Below, piece by piece: positions 15,701 to 24,165 of a stretch of DNA of 64,000 nt. Origin of the DNA: Thiomicrospira microaerophila (GTDB lineage Bacteria; Pseudomonadota; Gammaproteobacteria; Thiomicrospirales; Thiomicrospiraceae); assembly GCF_000934765.1 (NCBI RefSeq), contig NZ_JYNN01000010.1, positions 26,048-90,047 of the forward strand, given 5' to 3'. Numbering within the stretch: position 1 is the first letter of the stretch; the number at the start of each line of letters is the position of its first letter. The notes under the pieces are model-generated. The model made no database searches and had not been told where the DNA came from. It was given only the letters and a program-made list of their open reading frames with translations. Position numbers and translations under genes: made by a program.

Positions 15701-18020
15701 CCGCTCGTTCTTCAGGTTTGAGTTGACCAAGAATACTGTTGGGTTGATTGAATAATTGGGTTTCTTTAGAAAAGGCTTCAAGCTCAATGTAGTCAATTTG
15801 TAACAAACCAAGTTGATCTAAATTAGGGTTGTTGAAACGCCAGCCTTTGCGCAAATCACGAATTAACCGGTAGCCCAGTACGAACCTGAGCGCCTTCTGT
15901 GCTTCTTTGCGTGCAAACCCCATTATCTTCGGATCTTGAAGGTATTCACTGAGCGTTGTTATGTCATTGGTTTCAAACCCAAGTGATAAGAAAACCTGAT
16001 TAGCTAACTCTTCTTCTTTCAGTTCTCCACCTTGTGTTTTGAGCGCTGCAATAAGGCCTGCACGTAAGGTAATGAGATTTAGGAAGTCGTTAAAATGCCC
16101 TGCTTGTAAAGCCGCATCTTGTCGATTGTCAGTGAATCCAAGCAGTTTGCGTGGGTCAGGCGTATTTGGCGCTGGGTCTTGCATAGTGAATAACTGGCGT
16201 AACATGCTCAAAGTCAGCATGGTTGTAGCAGAGGACCGCCCCTCACCAGATAGGCTAGAAAGTCGGTTAATATCTTTACCGTAAGCTTCGTGAACCTGTC
16301 CGCAGTTTACACAGTAACGATATTTTCCTGGGATAAACCAGTATTCCTGCCCTTTACCCTCTGTGCCATCCGGCTTGAGTTGATAGGAGATTGGAACGTA
16401 TTTCTTGAAAGTGGATTTAACTTTAGGTTCGTCTTTAGTGGTGTCAAGCCACTGTTCAGGAAGATTTTCGATATCCCCCCTATATTGCTGTTTTGAATCT
16501 ACAGGACATAAAAAACCATAACGAATGTCGTCGTCATCAGCAGTGGTATCGTCAATTTCGCGAGGCGTGAAAGAGGTTTTTGGATAATCATTTACCCATA
16601 CTGGGTGATATTCTTGACCGCATTCGCGACAGAAGTGTGCATGATAAAGCATCACATTTTCGTTCTGACGACTTGGTGCGAAACGTTGGGCGTCCAAGGT
16701 TAAGGTTCTTTGCCCTGGTCTTTCAAGGGTAGAAAGAACCTTACCTGCACCACTGATAAATTGGTGAAGCTTAAATGCAAATGCAGACCTTCCTTGGGGT
16801 GTTTTATACTGATGTGCGGCTAGCAAAAACTCTTGAAGTCTTTGTTTCGCTAATTCTGGCGTGACGCTGGCATCCTTGGAAAGTTTGCTAGCGGCATCAG
16901 TTAGGGTAATGGGTTTTGCCCGCTTTGGTTTGTCTGTATTTTCAATGGCTATTCCCATTGTCAGCTCAACCCAGATTGCTAGCGGGTCGTCGATAAATTG
17001 ATCGTAATTTACCCAGTTTAGGGTTTGCCGCTGCAATCGTTCATTTAGATGTGGCTTAACCGCTGTTAAATCTTTTTTAGGATTGGTAATACGCTCTAGC
17101 GTTTCGCCAATAATATCGTTTTTGCTGAATGATGTTGCAAAGAGTTTAGAGGCTACCGTTGCGATAACTTGGTTTTGGTCATCTTGGGTACCGGTACTCG
17201 ACATGGTGGCTGATGTACCTATACAAATCAAATTATTGGCTTCAAGTCGTTCCTTTAATCGACGCACCAACATCGCGACATCTGCTCCTTGTCGCCCTCT
17301 GTAGGTGTGAAGTTCATCGAGTACAAGAAACGACAGATTGTGACAATTCGACACAACACGGCGATCTACTTCATCGAATCTTGTTAAGATGAGTTCTAAC
17401 ATCATAAAGTTGGTCAGTAGAATATCTGGAGGATTTTCTGAAATTCTGCGACGTTCTTCGGCTTTTTCTTGACCGGTATATCTTGCAACGGTAAAAGGTT
17501 TTTGGTCTTCTGAAAAATCGGCTAAAAATTTATTGAGCTCTTCAAGCTGGCTATTTGCCAATGCGTTCATCGGATAAATAATGATCGCCTGTGTTCTTGG
17601 AGTTGCGTCAATGTCTTTGGACTTAAGAATGTTGTCTACAATTGGAATAAAGAAGGATAAGGATTTACCTGAGCCAGTACCCGTTGTCACAACGTAACTT
17701 TTGTTGAGCTGGGCTTTGGTAACCGCTTCAAGTTGATGGGTGAAGAGTTTTAGGGGCTTAGGGTTATCTGTTTGTTTGTCTGTTTTAAAAATATCCAGAA
17801 GTTTGGGGTGAAGCAGGCCATTAGACGTAAGCTCAACAATGTCTTTAGCTGTTTTGTAGTTCGGATTAATTTGTATTAAGGGTTCTGGCCAGTATCGCCC
17901 AGCGTTGTACGAATTATCAACGAAAGCTTTGATGTCACCAGCTTGTATTTTAGAAAAGCTTCTTGAAAAGCTTGCATATTCATCAATCAACTCGTTTCTA
18001 AACTGAAAAATATCGTCCAT
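12741..18020 (-). CDS. Giant DExH helicase with DUF1998 (fused DrmA-DrmB-like)
   Basis: A 1759-residue superfamily 2 helicase. Walker A is GTGSGKS at 114-120, the DExH box is DELH at 235-238 (LDELHTYRGRQGADV), the motif III-like block is GTSATMSS, and the second lobe ends in QRSGRAGRSGQ near 1040. Cysteine pairs suggest zinc sites: CRECGQ, CVNCGQ, and CSQCG with CENCE near 1330-1357. The C-terminal DUF1998 region (about 1550-1630) has YEAAEGGAGVLNRL and CEAGCYQCLLRY. DISARM usually has DrmA (helicase) and DrmB (DUF1998) as separate genes; here both activities are in one chain. MrfA-like and YprA-like helicases share this architecture but are much shorter. Confidence 0.85.
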   Translation of the reverse strand: MDDIFQFRNELIDEYASFSRSFSKIQAGDIKAFVDNSYNAGRYWPEPLIQINPNYKTAKDIVELTSNGLLHPKLLDIFKTDKQTDNPKPLKLFTHQLEAVTKAQLNKSYVVTTGTGSGKSLSFFIPIVDNILKSKDIDATPRTQAIIIYPMNALANSQLEELNKFLADFSEDQKPFTVARYTGQEKAEERRRISENPPDILLTNFMMLELILTRFDEVDRRVVSNCHNLSFLVLDELHTYRGRQGADVAMLVRRLKERLEANNLICIGTSATMSSTGTQDDQNQVIATVASKLFATSFSKNDIIGETLERITNPKKDLTAVKPHLNERLQRQTLNWVNYDQFIDDPLAIWVELTMGIAIENTDKPKRAKPITLTDAASKLSKDASVTPELAKQRLQEFLLAAHQYKTPQGRSAFAFKLHQFISGAGKVLSTLERPGQRTLTLDAQRFAPSRQNENVMLYHAHFCRECGQEYHPVWVNDYPKTSFTPREIDDTTADDDDIRYGFLCPVDSKQQYRGDIENLPEQWLDTTKDEPKVKSTFKKYVPISYQLKPDGTEGKGQEYWFIPGKYRYCVNCGQVHEAYGKDINRLSSLSGEGRSSATTMLTLSMLRQLFTMQDPAPNTPDPRKLLGFTDNRQDAALQAGHFNDFLNLITLRAGLIAALKTQGGELKEEELANQVFLSLGFETNDITTLSEYLQDPKIMGFARKEAQKALRFVLGYRLIRDLRKGWRFNNPNLDQLGLLQIDYIELEAFSKETQLFNQPNSILGQLKPEERAELARTLFEEMRRELALSSSYLDTIEQEKFRANAYNSLTERWGFSQDEILQHAKTLILTQPKETKSKRSDGLLKAGSRSRLLRTIKRLAMWKKSSLNGFSDWKDVDAVKVIEELLAAAGQYGYVVKNVIDKNLTGWQLNSSTLIWRLTQPSDNISTNSFFTHLYETLTQLIQSQQHYLFEFEAQEHTAQVDAPDRQALEQRFRFTDKDKKDWDSDEKHIGPLKRLPVMYCSPTMELGVDISSLNTVYLRNVPPTPANYAQRSGRAGRSGQPAIVVSYCAAQSPHDQWFFNHANEMVHGIVKAPTLDLTNPDLIKSHFQAVWLAATQVELKSGVAPMLDLDEPDKPVQKELMDIMSSPEVLARAHKSAKVLYKQLKQDLHDQTWFTEQYVETIINECSTTFNKAFDRWRGLFDSTSSQMKLASEIAMKHSVTELERRSASLRFADAKNQYSLLLQETGGQNNDFYTYRYLASQGFLPGYNFPRLPLMAWIPAKGGKKSGKDDRGSMVSRPRFLAISEFGPRSLIYHQGRMYRVHKAKLNIGASDHITSGAKLGTISTLVCSQCGYAHMGETENHEPTHNVCENCEAPLTDHDWVKELYRIETVETRPEERISINDEERQRQGFDLQTTYRFIPDQAGKIHKQQSVVEVDGETIAALTYSTATRIWRINRGWRRRKEKNLLGFYINPISGEWSKQDDPNSDKDNEKTEQQPDKIVSQRIVPFVEDYRNVLILQPVQQLSLESVATLQAAIKRGIEQVFEIEESELVAEPLPNNEERKAILLYEAAEGGAGVLNRLAKEPNALAEVAQKALEIMHFSRPVNSQAWSYEDLSANEKLKDGHAICEAGCYQCLLRYFNQPDHENINRRNEDALRLLVALANAQVSQLDQATEPLKVEQLSKAEAVKASTEDQAWLMELKALGYKEPDQINVSIEQGKAIAVAKYNATRSLVFVHPISDEIKQNLINKGWTILDFSDVDNWPILFNNHRDQLI

Positions 18021-18098
18021 TTAAACTCCATAGGTCCATCTTATTTCTTATTATTCTAAATGAAACCCTATTCTACTGTTACATACAACTATATGCTA

Positions 18099-18272
18099 CT
18101 AAAACACCGCATCAATTTGATTAGCAAGTTCGGTATCCAAAAAGCGGTTAATCCTGTCCGCCTTAGCGTGCATAATGCGGTACAAGCCAAAATCCAGCTC
18201 TGGCTGATCGAGCTGGAACATGGACTTAAGAAGGTTAGTAAATTTGATTTTTAATTCTGTTGCGTTTGTCAT
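18099..18272 (-). pseudogene. N-terminal stump of an adenine-specific methylase (57 aa)
   Basis: A short frame from ATG 18272 to TAG. Its first 57 residues contain LLKSMFQLDQPELDFGLYRI followed by MHAKADRINRFLD. This matches, from memory of the family, the conserved start of large COG2189-type site-specific DNA methyltransferases (about 1000 residues). It lies 20 bp after the DUF262 gene, in the same orientation, exactly where a methylase would be expected beside the SNF2 helicase at 20028-22874. The gene stops after the first helices, and the next 78 bp up to the giant helicase gene show no further methylase coding. Confidence 0.65.
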
Positions 18273-18292
18273 GGTTTATCCATTGATTACTT

Positions 18293-20008
18293 TTAACTAA
18301 TTTGGTTAATGCGCCAGATGGTTTGTGCTACCTTGGCCAGTTTGTTTTGTCTTGCGTTGATTCTTGCCGGTGTCCAGTCCATGTTCTCATCGGCTAATTG
18401 TTTGGTTAATTCAAATTGGCTGGTTGCCAAAACCGGTTGTTTGATGGAGTAGGCTTTGTTGGAGACATCTCTGTTTGCGCTTTTAGCGAGCAACACCATA
18501 TTGCCAATACGGTAAGCAAAACTGTCGATTTCCTCCTCACTGAACTGCTCCCAGCCCTCTTGCGGGTTTTGCGGCAAAATATGTTCAATATTGAATGCAT
18601 CACTATCTAAGTCGTAATCTTGACCATTCAGCTGTTTTTCAAATTCGCACAAAATATAGCGCATGACACGGTTATTTCTGGAGTGGGTTGTTCTAATCAC
18701 TTTTTCAGAGAAATCCTGCTTAAAAGCGGCATCAGTGGGATAGATATCGTGTAACGACGCTAATACCTGTGCGGCATTTGTACAACTGCCACAGGTAATT
18801 TTTTGCGCCGCGTCGAAGTAAGTTCTTTCCTGTTCGTTAGTGGGTAGGTTTCCGATAACATTGTAACGAAAGGCAATCACCACACACCCACGCAAGATTT
18901 TTTCAAATTCTTGAGGCGATATGGCGCGATTGGCGGCAAGCAATAGAGAATAAGGCTGTCGAACATTGAACATTTTTAAATTTTGCGCATACTCTTTTTG
19001 TTTAGCTGACCATTGGCTCCCATCAGGACTAATTAAAGCCAAATAGGCATCCATATCCTCTTCCATCGCTCGCAATAGCTCAAAAACCTGACCTCTATCC
19101 GTAATTTTAGAACGAATCTGTTTAAACAGCTCTGACTGTCGCACAAAGTTTTTTCGGCTGTTCCAATGGGCGCGCATAAAGTCTGGAAAGCTCTCCGCAC
19201 CGAGCCTTGTTACAATCGATTCCCAACGATCTTCCAGCACCTTCATTTCATTTTCATCTTGCTGTTGTTTATGCAAAATAGAAAACAGGTAGTTCTTCAG
19301 CAAATCGGTTGAAGAAAGCCGAACACCGCGTGCATTCAGTGTTTCAAACACTTTGTAAGCGTTTAAGTCATCGGTGACATTTATAACCGTAAAAAATAAC
19401 TTGTCACTTAATGCCTCAACAAACTTCGCGAGATTAATCCCTAAATGGCCGCCTTGTTTTTTAACATACTGACCCACCCGTTTATCAAACCATTCAAACC
19501 CTTTACGTAAACTGTGAATGGATGCCCTAAAACCCCGGCTGGGCAAATGCCCCAAAGCCAGCAAGTGATTCTGGTAATAAGCATCATTATTACGATTAAG
19601 CGTGAGTTTACTTTTAGTAATTAAGGTCACCGGATCAAGATAACCGATATAGGTACTGCGAATTTGATTCATACGCTGAGTATTGGCGTCTGGGTCAACA
19701 CCCTCATCAATCAATCTTTGAAGATTTTTTAATACCGCTAGCACAATCAAACTCAACGTGGTGAGGCGCTGTTGTCCGTCTATCACATCAAACTGTTTTT
19801 CATCTTCGGATTGCAAAACCAAATAACCCATGTAATGCGCCGGCTCGCCCCCCTCTTCTAGTGTGCCTAAAATATCCGCCCAAAGGTCATCCCACTCGGT
19901 ATCTGTCCAAGAATAATCCCGTTGGAATCGTGGAATACGGTAAGTCAATCCATTGCCAATCAGTTTACGATAGGTATTGTTTTCGGTTTTAAAGTTTGAT
20001 GCCGACAT
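18293..20008 (-). CDS. GmrSD-like DUF262/DUF1524 nuclease
   Basis: A 571-residue type IV restriction-like protein. The N-terminal DUF262 domain has IPRFQRDYSW (25-34) and the DGQQR signature in DVIDGQQRLTT (74-84), as in the ParB-like NTPase part of GmrS. The C-terminal DUF1524 domain carries the HNH-type block FNIEHILPQNP near 475 and GNMVLL downstream, as in GmrD. Fused single-chain GmrSD enzymes cleave modified phage DNA; the modification targeted here is unknown. It lies 19 bp downstream of the SNF2 gene, so both are probably one transcript. Confidence 0.85.
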   Translation of the reverse strand: MSASNFKTENNTYRKLIGNGLTYRIPRFQRDYSWTDTEWDDLWADILGTLEEGGEPAHYMGYLVLQSEDEKQFDVIDGQQRLTTLSLIVLAVLKNLQRLIDEGVDPDANTQRMNQIRSTYIGYLDPVTLITKSKLTLNRNNDAYYQNHLLALGHLPSRGFRASIHSLRKGFEWFDKRVGQYVKKQGGHLGINLAKFVEALSDKLFFTVINVTDDLNAYKVFETLNARGVRLSSTDLLKNYLFSILHKQQQDENEMKVLEDRWESIVTRLGAESFPDFMRAHWNSRKNFVRQSELFKQIRSKITDRGQVFELLRAMEEDMDAYLALISPDGSQWSAKQKEYAQNLKMFNVRQPYSLLLAANRAISPQEFEKILRGCVVIAFRYNVIGNLPTNEQERTYFDAAQKITCGSCTNAAQVLASLHDIYPTDAAFKQDFSEKVIRTTHSRNNRVMRYILCEFEKQLNGQDYDLDSDAFNIEHILPQNPQEGWEQFSEEEIDSFAYRIGNMVLLAKSANRDVSNKAYSIKQPVLATSQFELTKQLADENMDWTPARINARQNKLAKVAQTIWRINQIS

Positions 20009-20027
20009 ATTTTTTGACTCTCAAATT

Positions 20028-22874
20028 TCAGGTAATTGTCCAACGCACCGTAAACAGGTGGTGCGTAGTGCTGGTTTTGTGCATTTGTTTTTCGAGCGCG
20101 TCGATGAGTTCATCGCGCTTGGCTTCGATCTCGTCTTCAACATCAAAAATGCTTTGGCGTTGACGACGTTGCAGTTTCTCAAGTTTTTTAATTTGTTCTT
20201 GCCAGTGTTTCTGCTGGTCAATCGTTTCCACTTGCCTTGATTGGCGCTTCGCATCACGCAATTTAAACTTGGTATCTTCGAGCGTTTGTTCGGCGGATTT
20301 CATCTGATCTTCTGCCCAGGCTTCCAGCTTGTCGCGCGCTTGTTTAAAGAATTGATTATTTTCTTCCAGCGCTTGATTCAACTTAGCTTGTACCTGATGC
20401 GTTATAAGCTCACTAAACCCTTGCTCTGGCTCAAAGTCGGTAGACGGCGAGTGAGACGTTGCCTCTAATTTAAAAAAGGTCTCACACGCTTCTTGATCAA
20501 GGGTTTGCCCATCATCTGTCTGGGCCGTAAATATCAAGTGTTCTTCTAGCTGGAAACTATCTAAGGCTAACTGGGTTAATGATAGCCACCCCGACTGGCC
20601 TTTAAAGGACTCAAGCGCTGAAAGTTTATAGAGATAGCCGGATAAGTCAAAAGTTAATTTTGCTGGGGCAGTCTCAAGCCTTCTACCTTTATCCAAAACG
20701 TATTCGCCGAGTGGATGGCCTAAGCGGTATAGATGGATATGCTCGGGTAGGTCTATGCCTTTGTGCTTTAATCGGTATTCGCCAGCGGGTGCTTGTAGCA
20801 TTGGCTGAGTCAGTTTAAAGCTCAGTTGGTTTGGTTTAAACACGACCTTATCTTGCAAAATAAACTGGGTAAGCTGCCAAAAAAGACGGCTGATGATGTC
20901 TAATTGCTCTTCGGCGCGTTGCTTTCTAACCTTTAATAGCTCATGAATATTTTGATCGAAATGCTCAAACAGCTTTTGTTCTGTTTCTTGCATGCGCTGG
21001 TTTATTTGCGCTTCCAGCTCTTTCTGTAAGTCATCAAAGGCTTTGAGTATGTCTGATGGGTTACGGCTTTGCGCATAAATACCGGCAATCCGCTTTTCAA
21101 GGTCAACCCCCGATTCTATTCGCCCTAATATGTCGTCCGACGCGCCAAACACACCGTTAAATAAATGAAACTTGTCACTTAGCAGTTCCAACACGCGTCT
21201 GTCGGCTTCGTTACGCTGATTGAGAAAGTTGATAACCACCACATCAAATTTTTGTCCGTAACGATGGCAACGACCAATTCGCTGTTCTACACGCTGCGGA
21301 TTCCAAGGTAAGTCGTAATTAACAACTAGGTTACAAAACTGAAGGTTAACCCCTTCCGCTGCGGCTTCTGTGGCGATTAGGATTTCGGCCTTGTCACGAA
21401 AGTGATCAATTAACGCCGTGCGTTTATCGACGGCTGGTGAACCTGTAACGCGATCAGACCCTTGATGCTGGTTTAACCAGGCCTGGTATATCGCTTGCGT
21501 AGACTGGTCATTATTCGTTCCACTGAAAGTGACCACTTTATCTTTAAACCCATGCTGGATTAAAAATTGAGCAAGGTATTCTTGAGTGCGGCGCGATTCA
21601 GTGAAAATAACGGCTTTATGAGGCGAGCCTAACTCTGTCATTTTCTCAAAACCTTGGTTCAAGGCTTTTAACAGTGCAAAACTCTTTTCATCGTGATTAA
21701 TCTTGTTCGCTAGCGCTAAATAGCTTTCTAACTCGGCGATTTCGCCTCGTAGCTGCGTTTTATCAATTTGTTTTTCAGTTTCCCCGCTGTCTTCGATATC
21801 CTCTTCAAGCCATTCGTCTTCAAGATCCTCTTCACTAATAAGCTGACTGATCCAATCTTCATTCGATATTGCTTTTTGTTCTAGCGCTTTAAGGCGGGCA
21901 AGCATGGTTTCAAGGGTTTTAATAACAGCTTGCGTTGATGAAGCAAGTAGCTTTCTGACAATCAGTGATACTAGGTGCTTCTGTCGAATGGGTAACGCAT
22001 AGGACTCGTCACGTTGTAAAAAGGCGGAAACCAGATCATAAAGTCGAACTTCATCGGTTGATGGCGTAAATGGAATGGTAATAGGCAAACGCTGTGTGTA
22101 CTTTACATACTCCAAAACGTCTTTGCGCAAGGTACGCTTTGTGAACGCTTTCAGCCGGTGTTTTAAAGCCGGAATATCTGTGCCATCGCGCATGAATTGG
22201 CTTCTAAAGCTAACGGCATCACCAAAAAGGTATTCATCAATAATGGTGCTTAAACCGTAAAGCTCCATTAAGTTGTTCTGCAAAGGTGTGGCGGTCAACA
22301 GTAGTTTTTTACTGCCGGCAAATGCACGTTTAATCGCTTGCCCCGTTTGATGTGATTCACGGTGTGCGTTACGTAATTTATGCGCTTCATCGATGATGAC
22401 TAGATCCCAAGGAACAAGCCCAAACACCCTTTCTGCACCCGTTACAAAATTATAGGACACGATGCTAATCTTATCCGCATCTAATGGATTGTAATGCCCT
22501 TCCTTTTGCCGATTTTTGAAAGTTCGCCCATCCATCACTTGTGTTGGTAAATGAAACTTCTCAGCCAGTTCGTTGGCCCACTGCTTTCTTAAAGCGGCGG
22601 GGCAAACAACAACAATGCGGCGCTTACGTTCGGCCCAATATTGACTGACAACCAAGGCCGCTTCAATGGTCTTGCCCAGACCGACTTCATCCGCTAATAT
22701 CACCCCCTTATTTAAGGGATTTTGCATGGCAAATAACGCGGCATCGATTTGATGCGGATTTAAATCCACCGATGAATCGAATAGGGATTGCGCAAGCCGA
22801 TCCTCGCCGCCACCTCTTCTGCGACGTGTGAGTTCATAAGCAAAGTATTTTGCGTGATAAACAGTGATCAACGA
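20028..22874 (-). CDS. SNF2-type helicase with C-terminal coiled coil
   Basis: Superfamily 2 ATPase of 948 residues if started at TTG 22874 (protein then begins ITVYHAKYFAYEL, as I recall for the family, and GAGG lies upstream). The frame stays open to a GTG at 22937. Walker A is LADEVGLGKT, then IIDEAHKL, LLTATPLQNN and the second-lobe block QRIGRCHRYGQ. The last 120 residues are a charged coiled coil. Relatives are usually encoded beside a COG2189 methylase, and such a stump is found at 18099-18272. So this gene and the DUF262 gene look like the left-over of a second restriction-like system placed upstream of the DISARM-like operon. Confidence 0.85.
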   Translation of the reverse strand, partial: SLITVYHAKYFAYELTRRRRGGGEDRLAQSLFDSSVDLNPHQIDAALFAMQNPLNKGVILADEVGLGKTIEAALVVSQYWAERKRRIVVVCPAALRKQWANELAEKFHLPTQVMDGRTFKNRQKEGHYNPLDADKISIVSYNFVTGAERVFGLVPWDLVIIDEAHKLRNAHRESHQTGQAIKRAFAGSKKLLLTATPLQNNLMELYGLSTIIDEYLFGDAVSFRSQFMRDGTDIPALKHRLKAFTKRTLRKDVLEYVKYTQRLPITIPFTPSTDEVRLYDLVSAFLQRDESYALPIRQKHLVSLIVRKLLASSTQAVIKTLETMLARLKALEQKAISNEDWISQLISEEDLEDEWLEEDIEDSGETEKQIDKTQLRGEIAELESYLALANKINHDEKSFALLKALNQGFEKMTELGSPHKAVIFTESRRTQEYLAQFLIQHGFKDKVVTFSGTNNDQSTQAIYQAWLNQHQGSDRVTGSPAVDKRTALIDHFRDKAEILIATEAAAEGVNLQFCNLVVNYDLPWNPQRVEQRIGRCHRYGQKFDVVVINFLNQRNEADRRVLELLSDKFHLFNGVFGASDDILGRIESGVDLEKRIAGIYAQSRNPSDILKAFDDLQKELEAQINQRMQETEQKLFEHFDQNIHELLKVRKQRAEEQLDIISRLFWQLTQFILQDKVVFKPNQLSFKLTQPMLQAPAGEYRLKHKGIDLPEHIHLYRLGHPLGEYVLDKGRRLETAPAKLTFDLSGYLYKLSALESFKGQSGWLSLTQLALDSFQLEEHLIFTAQTDDGQTLDQEACETFFKLEATSHSPSTDFEPEQGFSELITHQVQAKLNQALEENNQFFKQARDKLEAWAEDQMKSAEQTLEDTKFKLRDAKRQSRQVETIDQQKHWQEQIKKLEKLQRRQRQSIFDVEDEIEAKRDELIDALEKQMHKTSTTHHLFTVRWTIT

Positions 22875-23184
22875 TTGTCCTCGATTTCGTTTAGTTATTG
22901 TGGCATTCCAGCCGTTTCCCAGCAGGTTCGATTGCACCCGTGTTAAACATCTGAATCAGGGTGAATGCGTTTCCTGGATAAAATAAGGGTAGCCTTAAAT
23001 TTGCAGCCCTATGCTACAGGTTACAACCATTAAGGTGATGGCAATTTTTTTGTCAGCCGTATCGCACAAACCATTCGTATACGTACCGTTGTAACAGGCT
23101 CTGATGCGTTGTAGAATTATACTGTAAACAAGAATCAACACCAGACCAAATTGAAACACAACCTACACGATAAGGATAATACCC

Positions 23185-23778
23185 ATGCCAGCCGCTACCA
23201 AAAAGATATACCAACTAAAAATCAATTTAAAAGGTGCTAAACCCCCTATTTGGCGGCGTTTTTTGGTTAACAGCACGGTAAAGCTTGATCAATTTCATCG
23301 CACATTACAGGTTGTCATGGGCTGGTACGGTGGCCATTTGCATCAATTTAATGTAAATGGCTGCAGTTATGGCGCCCCCAACCCTGACTGGGGTTTTGAC
23401 GATGTCATCGACGAAGGCAGCACCACCCTAGGCCAGGTCCTAAAGTATGAAAAAAGCAAAATGATTTATGAATATGACTTTGGTGATGGCTGGGAGCATA
23501 TTATTACGCTAGAAAAAATCTTGCCTTTTAGCACAACCACACCCTTGCCAATATGCATTAAAGCCAAAGGCGCCTGCCCACCTGAAGATATCGGTGGTCT
23601 CTGGGCTTATTACGATTTTTTGGAAATCATGAAAGATAAAAACCATCCAGAGTATGAAGACTATGCTGATTGGATTGGGGGTGATTTTGACCCTGACCAC
23701 TGTGACTTAAACTTAATAAATGAATTACTTCTCGCCGGACACGATCAAAAAGGTTACCGCCAGGATTTCCTACTCTAA
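23185..23778 (+). CDS. pRiA4b ORF-3-like protein (PF07929)
   Basis: A 197-residue protein with the family pattern PPIWRRFLV (about 26-34), LHQFNVNG, and the acidic block YEYDFGDGWEHIITLE. Proteins of this family are found as accessory genes on plasmids and in IS1096-like transposons; the biochemical role is unknown. It is transcribed divergently from the defence operon across 310 bp and is followed by a fragment of the MITE at 23789 and two palindromic repeats. It is therefore the right-hand boundary gene of the island. Start ATG 23185 has AAGGAT upstream. Confidence 0.85.
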   Translation: MPAATKKIYQLKINLKGAKPPIWRRFLVNSTVKLDQFHRTLQVVMGWYGGHLHQFNVNGCSYGAPNPDWGFDDVIDEGSTTLGQVLKYEKSKMIYEYDFGDGWEHIITLEKILPFSTTTPLPICIKAKGACPPEDIGGLWAYYDFLEIMKDKNHPEYEDYADWIGGDFDPDHCDLNLINELLLAGHDQKGYRQDFLL

Positions 23779-23788
23779 GAGCCCTATT

Positions 23789-23837
23789 CTAGGAGCCTGT
23801 CGGACTAAAGCCAATCAGCTGCAAAAAAGCTGGACTT
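23789..23837. repeat. Fragment of the 167-bp MITE-like element
   Basis: About 49 bp match the left end of the complete element at 32286-32452 with one or two differences. The other end is missing. It begins 10 bp after the stop codon of the pRiA4b-like gene. Confidence 0.7.
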
Positions 23838-23856
23838 GCCTCCCACATTACCCCGC

Positions 23857-23977
23857 CACCCTGCGCGAAGTCGCAGGGTCTAATGCCGCCAGCGGCTGGA
23901 TCCTACGACTTCGCGCAGGATGACGGCAAGGCCGGAATCTCTTAAGGCCGTGCGTTGCAGGCTTGAGATTCCGGCCT
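23857..23977. repeat. Palindromic repeats, family B (right copy) and a family C copy
   Basis: Bases 23857-23924 repeat the element at 1859-1921 in the same orientation with few differences. Bases 23925-23977 carry the GGCCGGAATCTC...GAGATTCCGGCC inverted repeat (family C, also at 37263-37336). The 387-bp gap 23779-24165 contains only repeats. Confidence 0.7.
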
Positions 23978-24000
23978 ACACTGTATTGACAAAAAACCCA

Positions 24001-24089
24001 GTCATTGCGAGGCGCGTAGCGACGTGGCAATCTCTCAAGGACGTGCACAGCCTGCAAGAGATTGCCACGGCCTTCGGCCTCGCAATGAC
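24001..24089. repeat. Palindromic intergenic repeat, family A
   Basis: GTCATTGCGAGG at one end and its complement at the other, with arms GTGGCAATCTCT and AGAGATTGCCAC. An RNA copy would fold into a nearly complete hairpin. Confidence 0.75.
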
Positions 24090-24165
24090 ACGTGATTTTT
24101 TGGCTTCGCGATGACGCATAGCTTGGGAACGGAGTCAAAAGCAAGTAGTTTTAGAAATGGGCCCT

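Noticed and set aside
18060..18254. 64-codon plus-strand frame
   Set aside because: It is the antisense of the methylase stump at 18099-18272, which has the recognisable protein sequence and the operon orientation.
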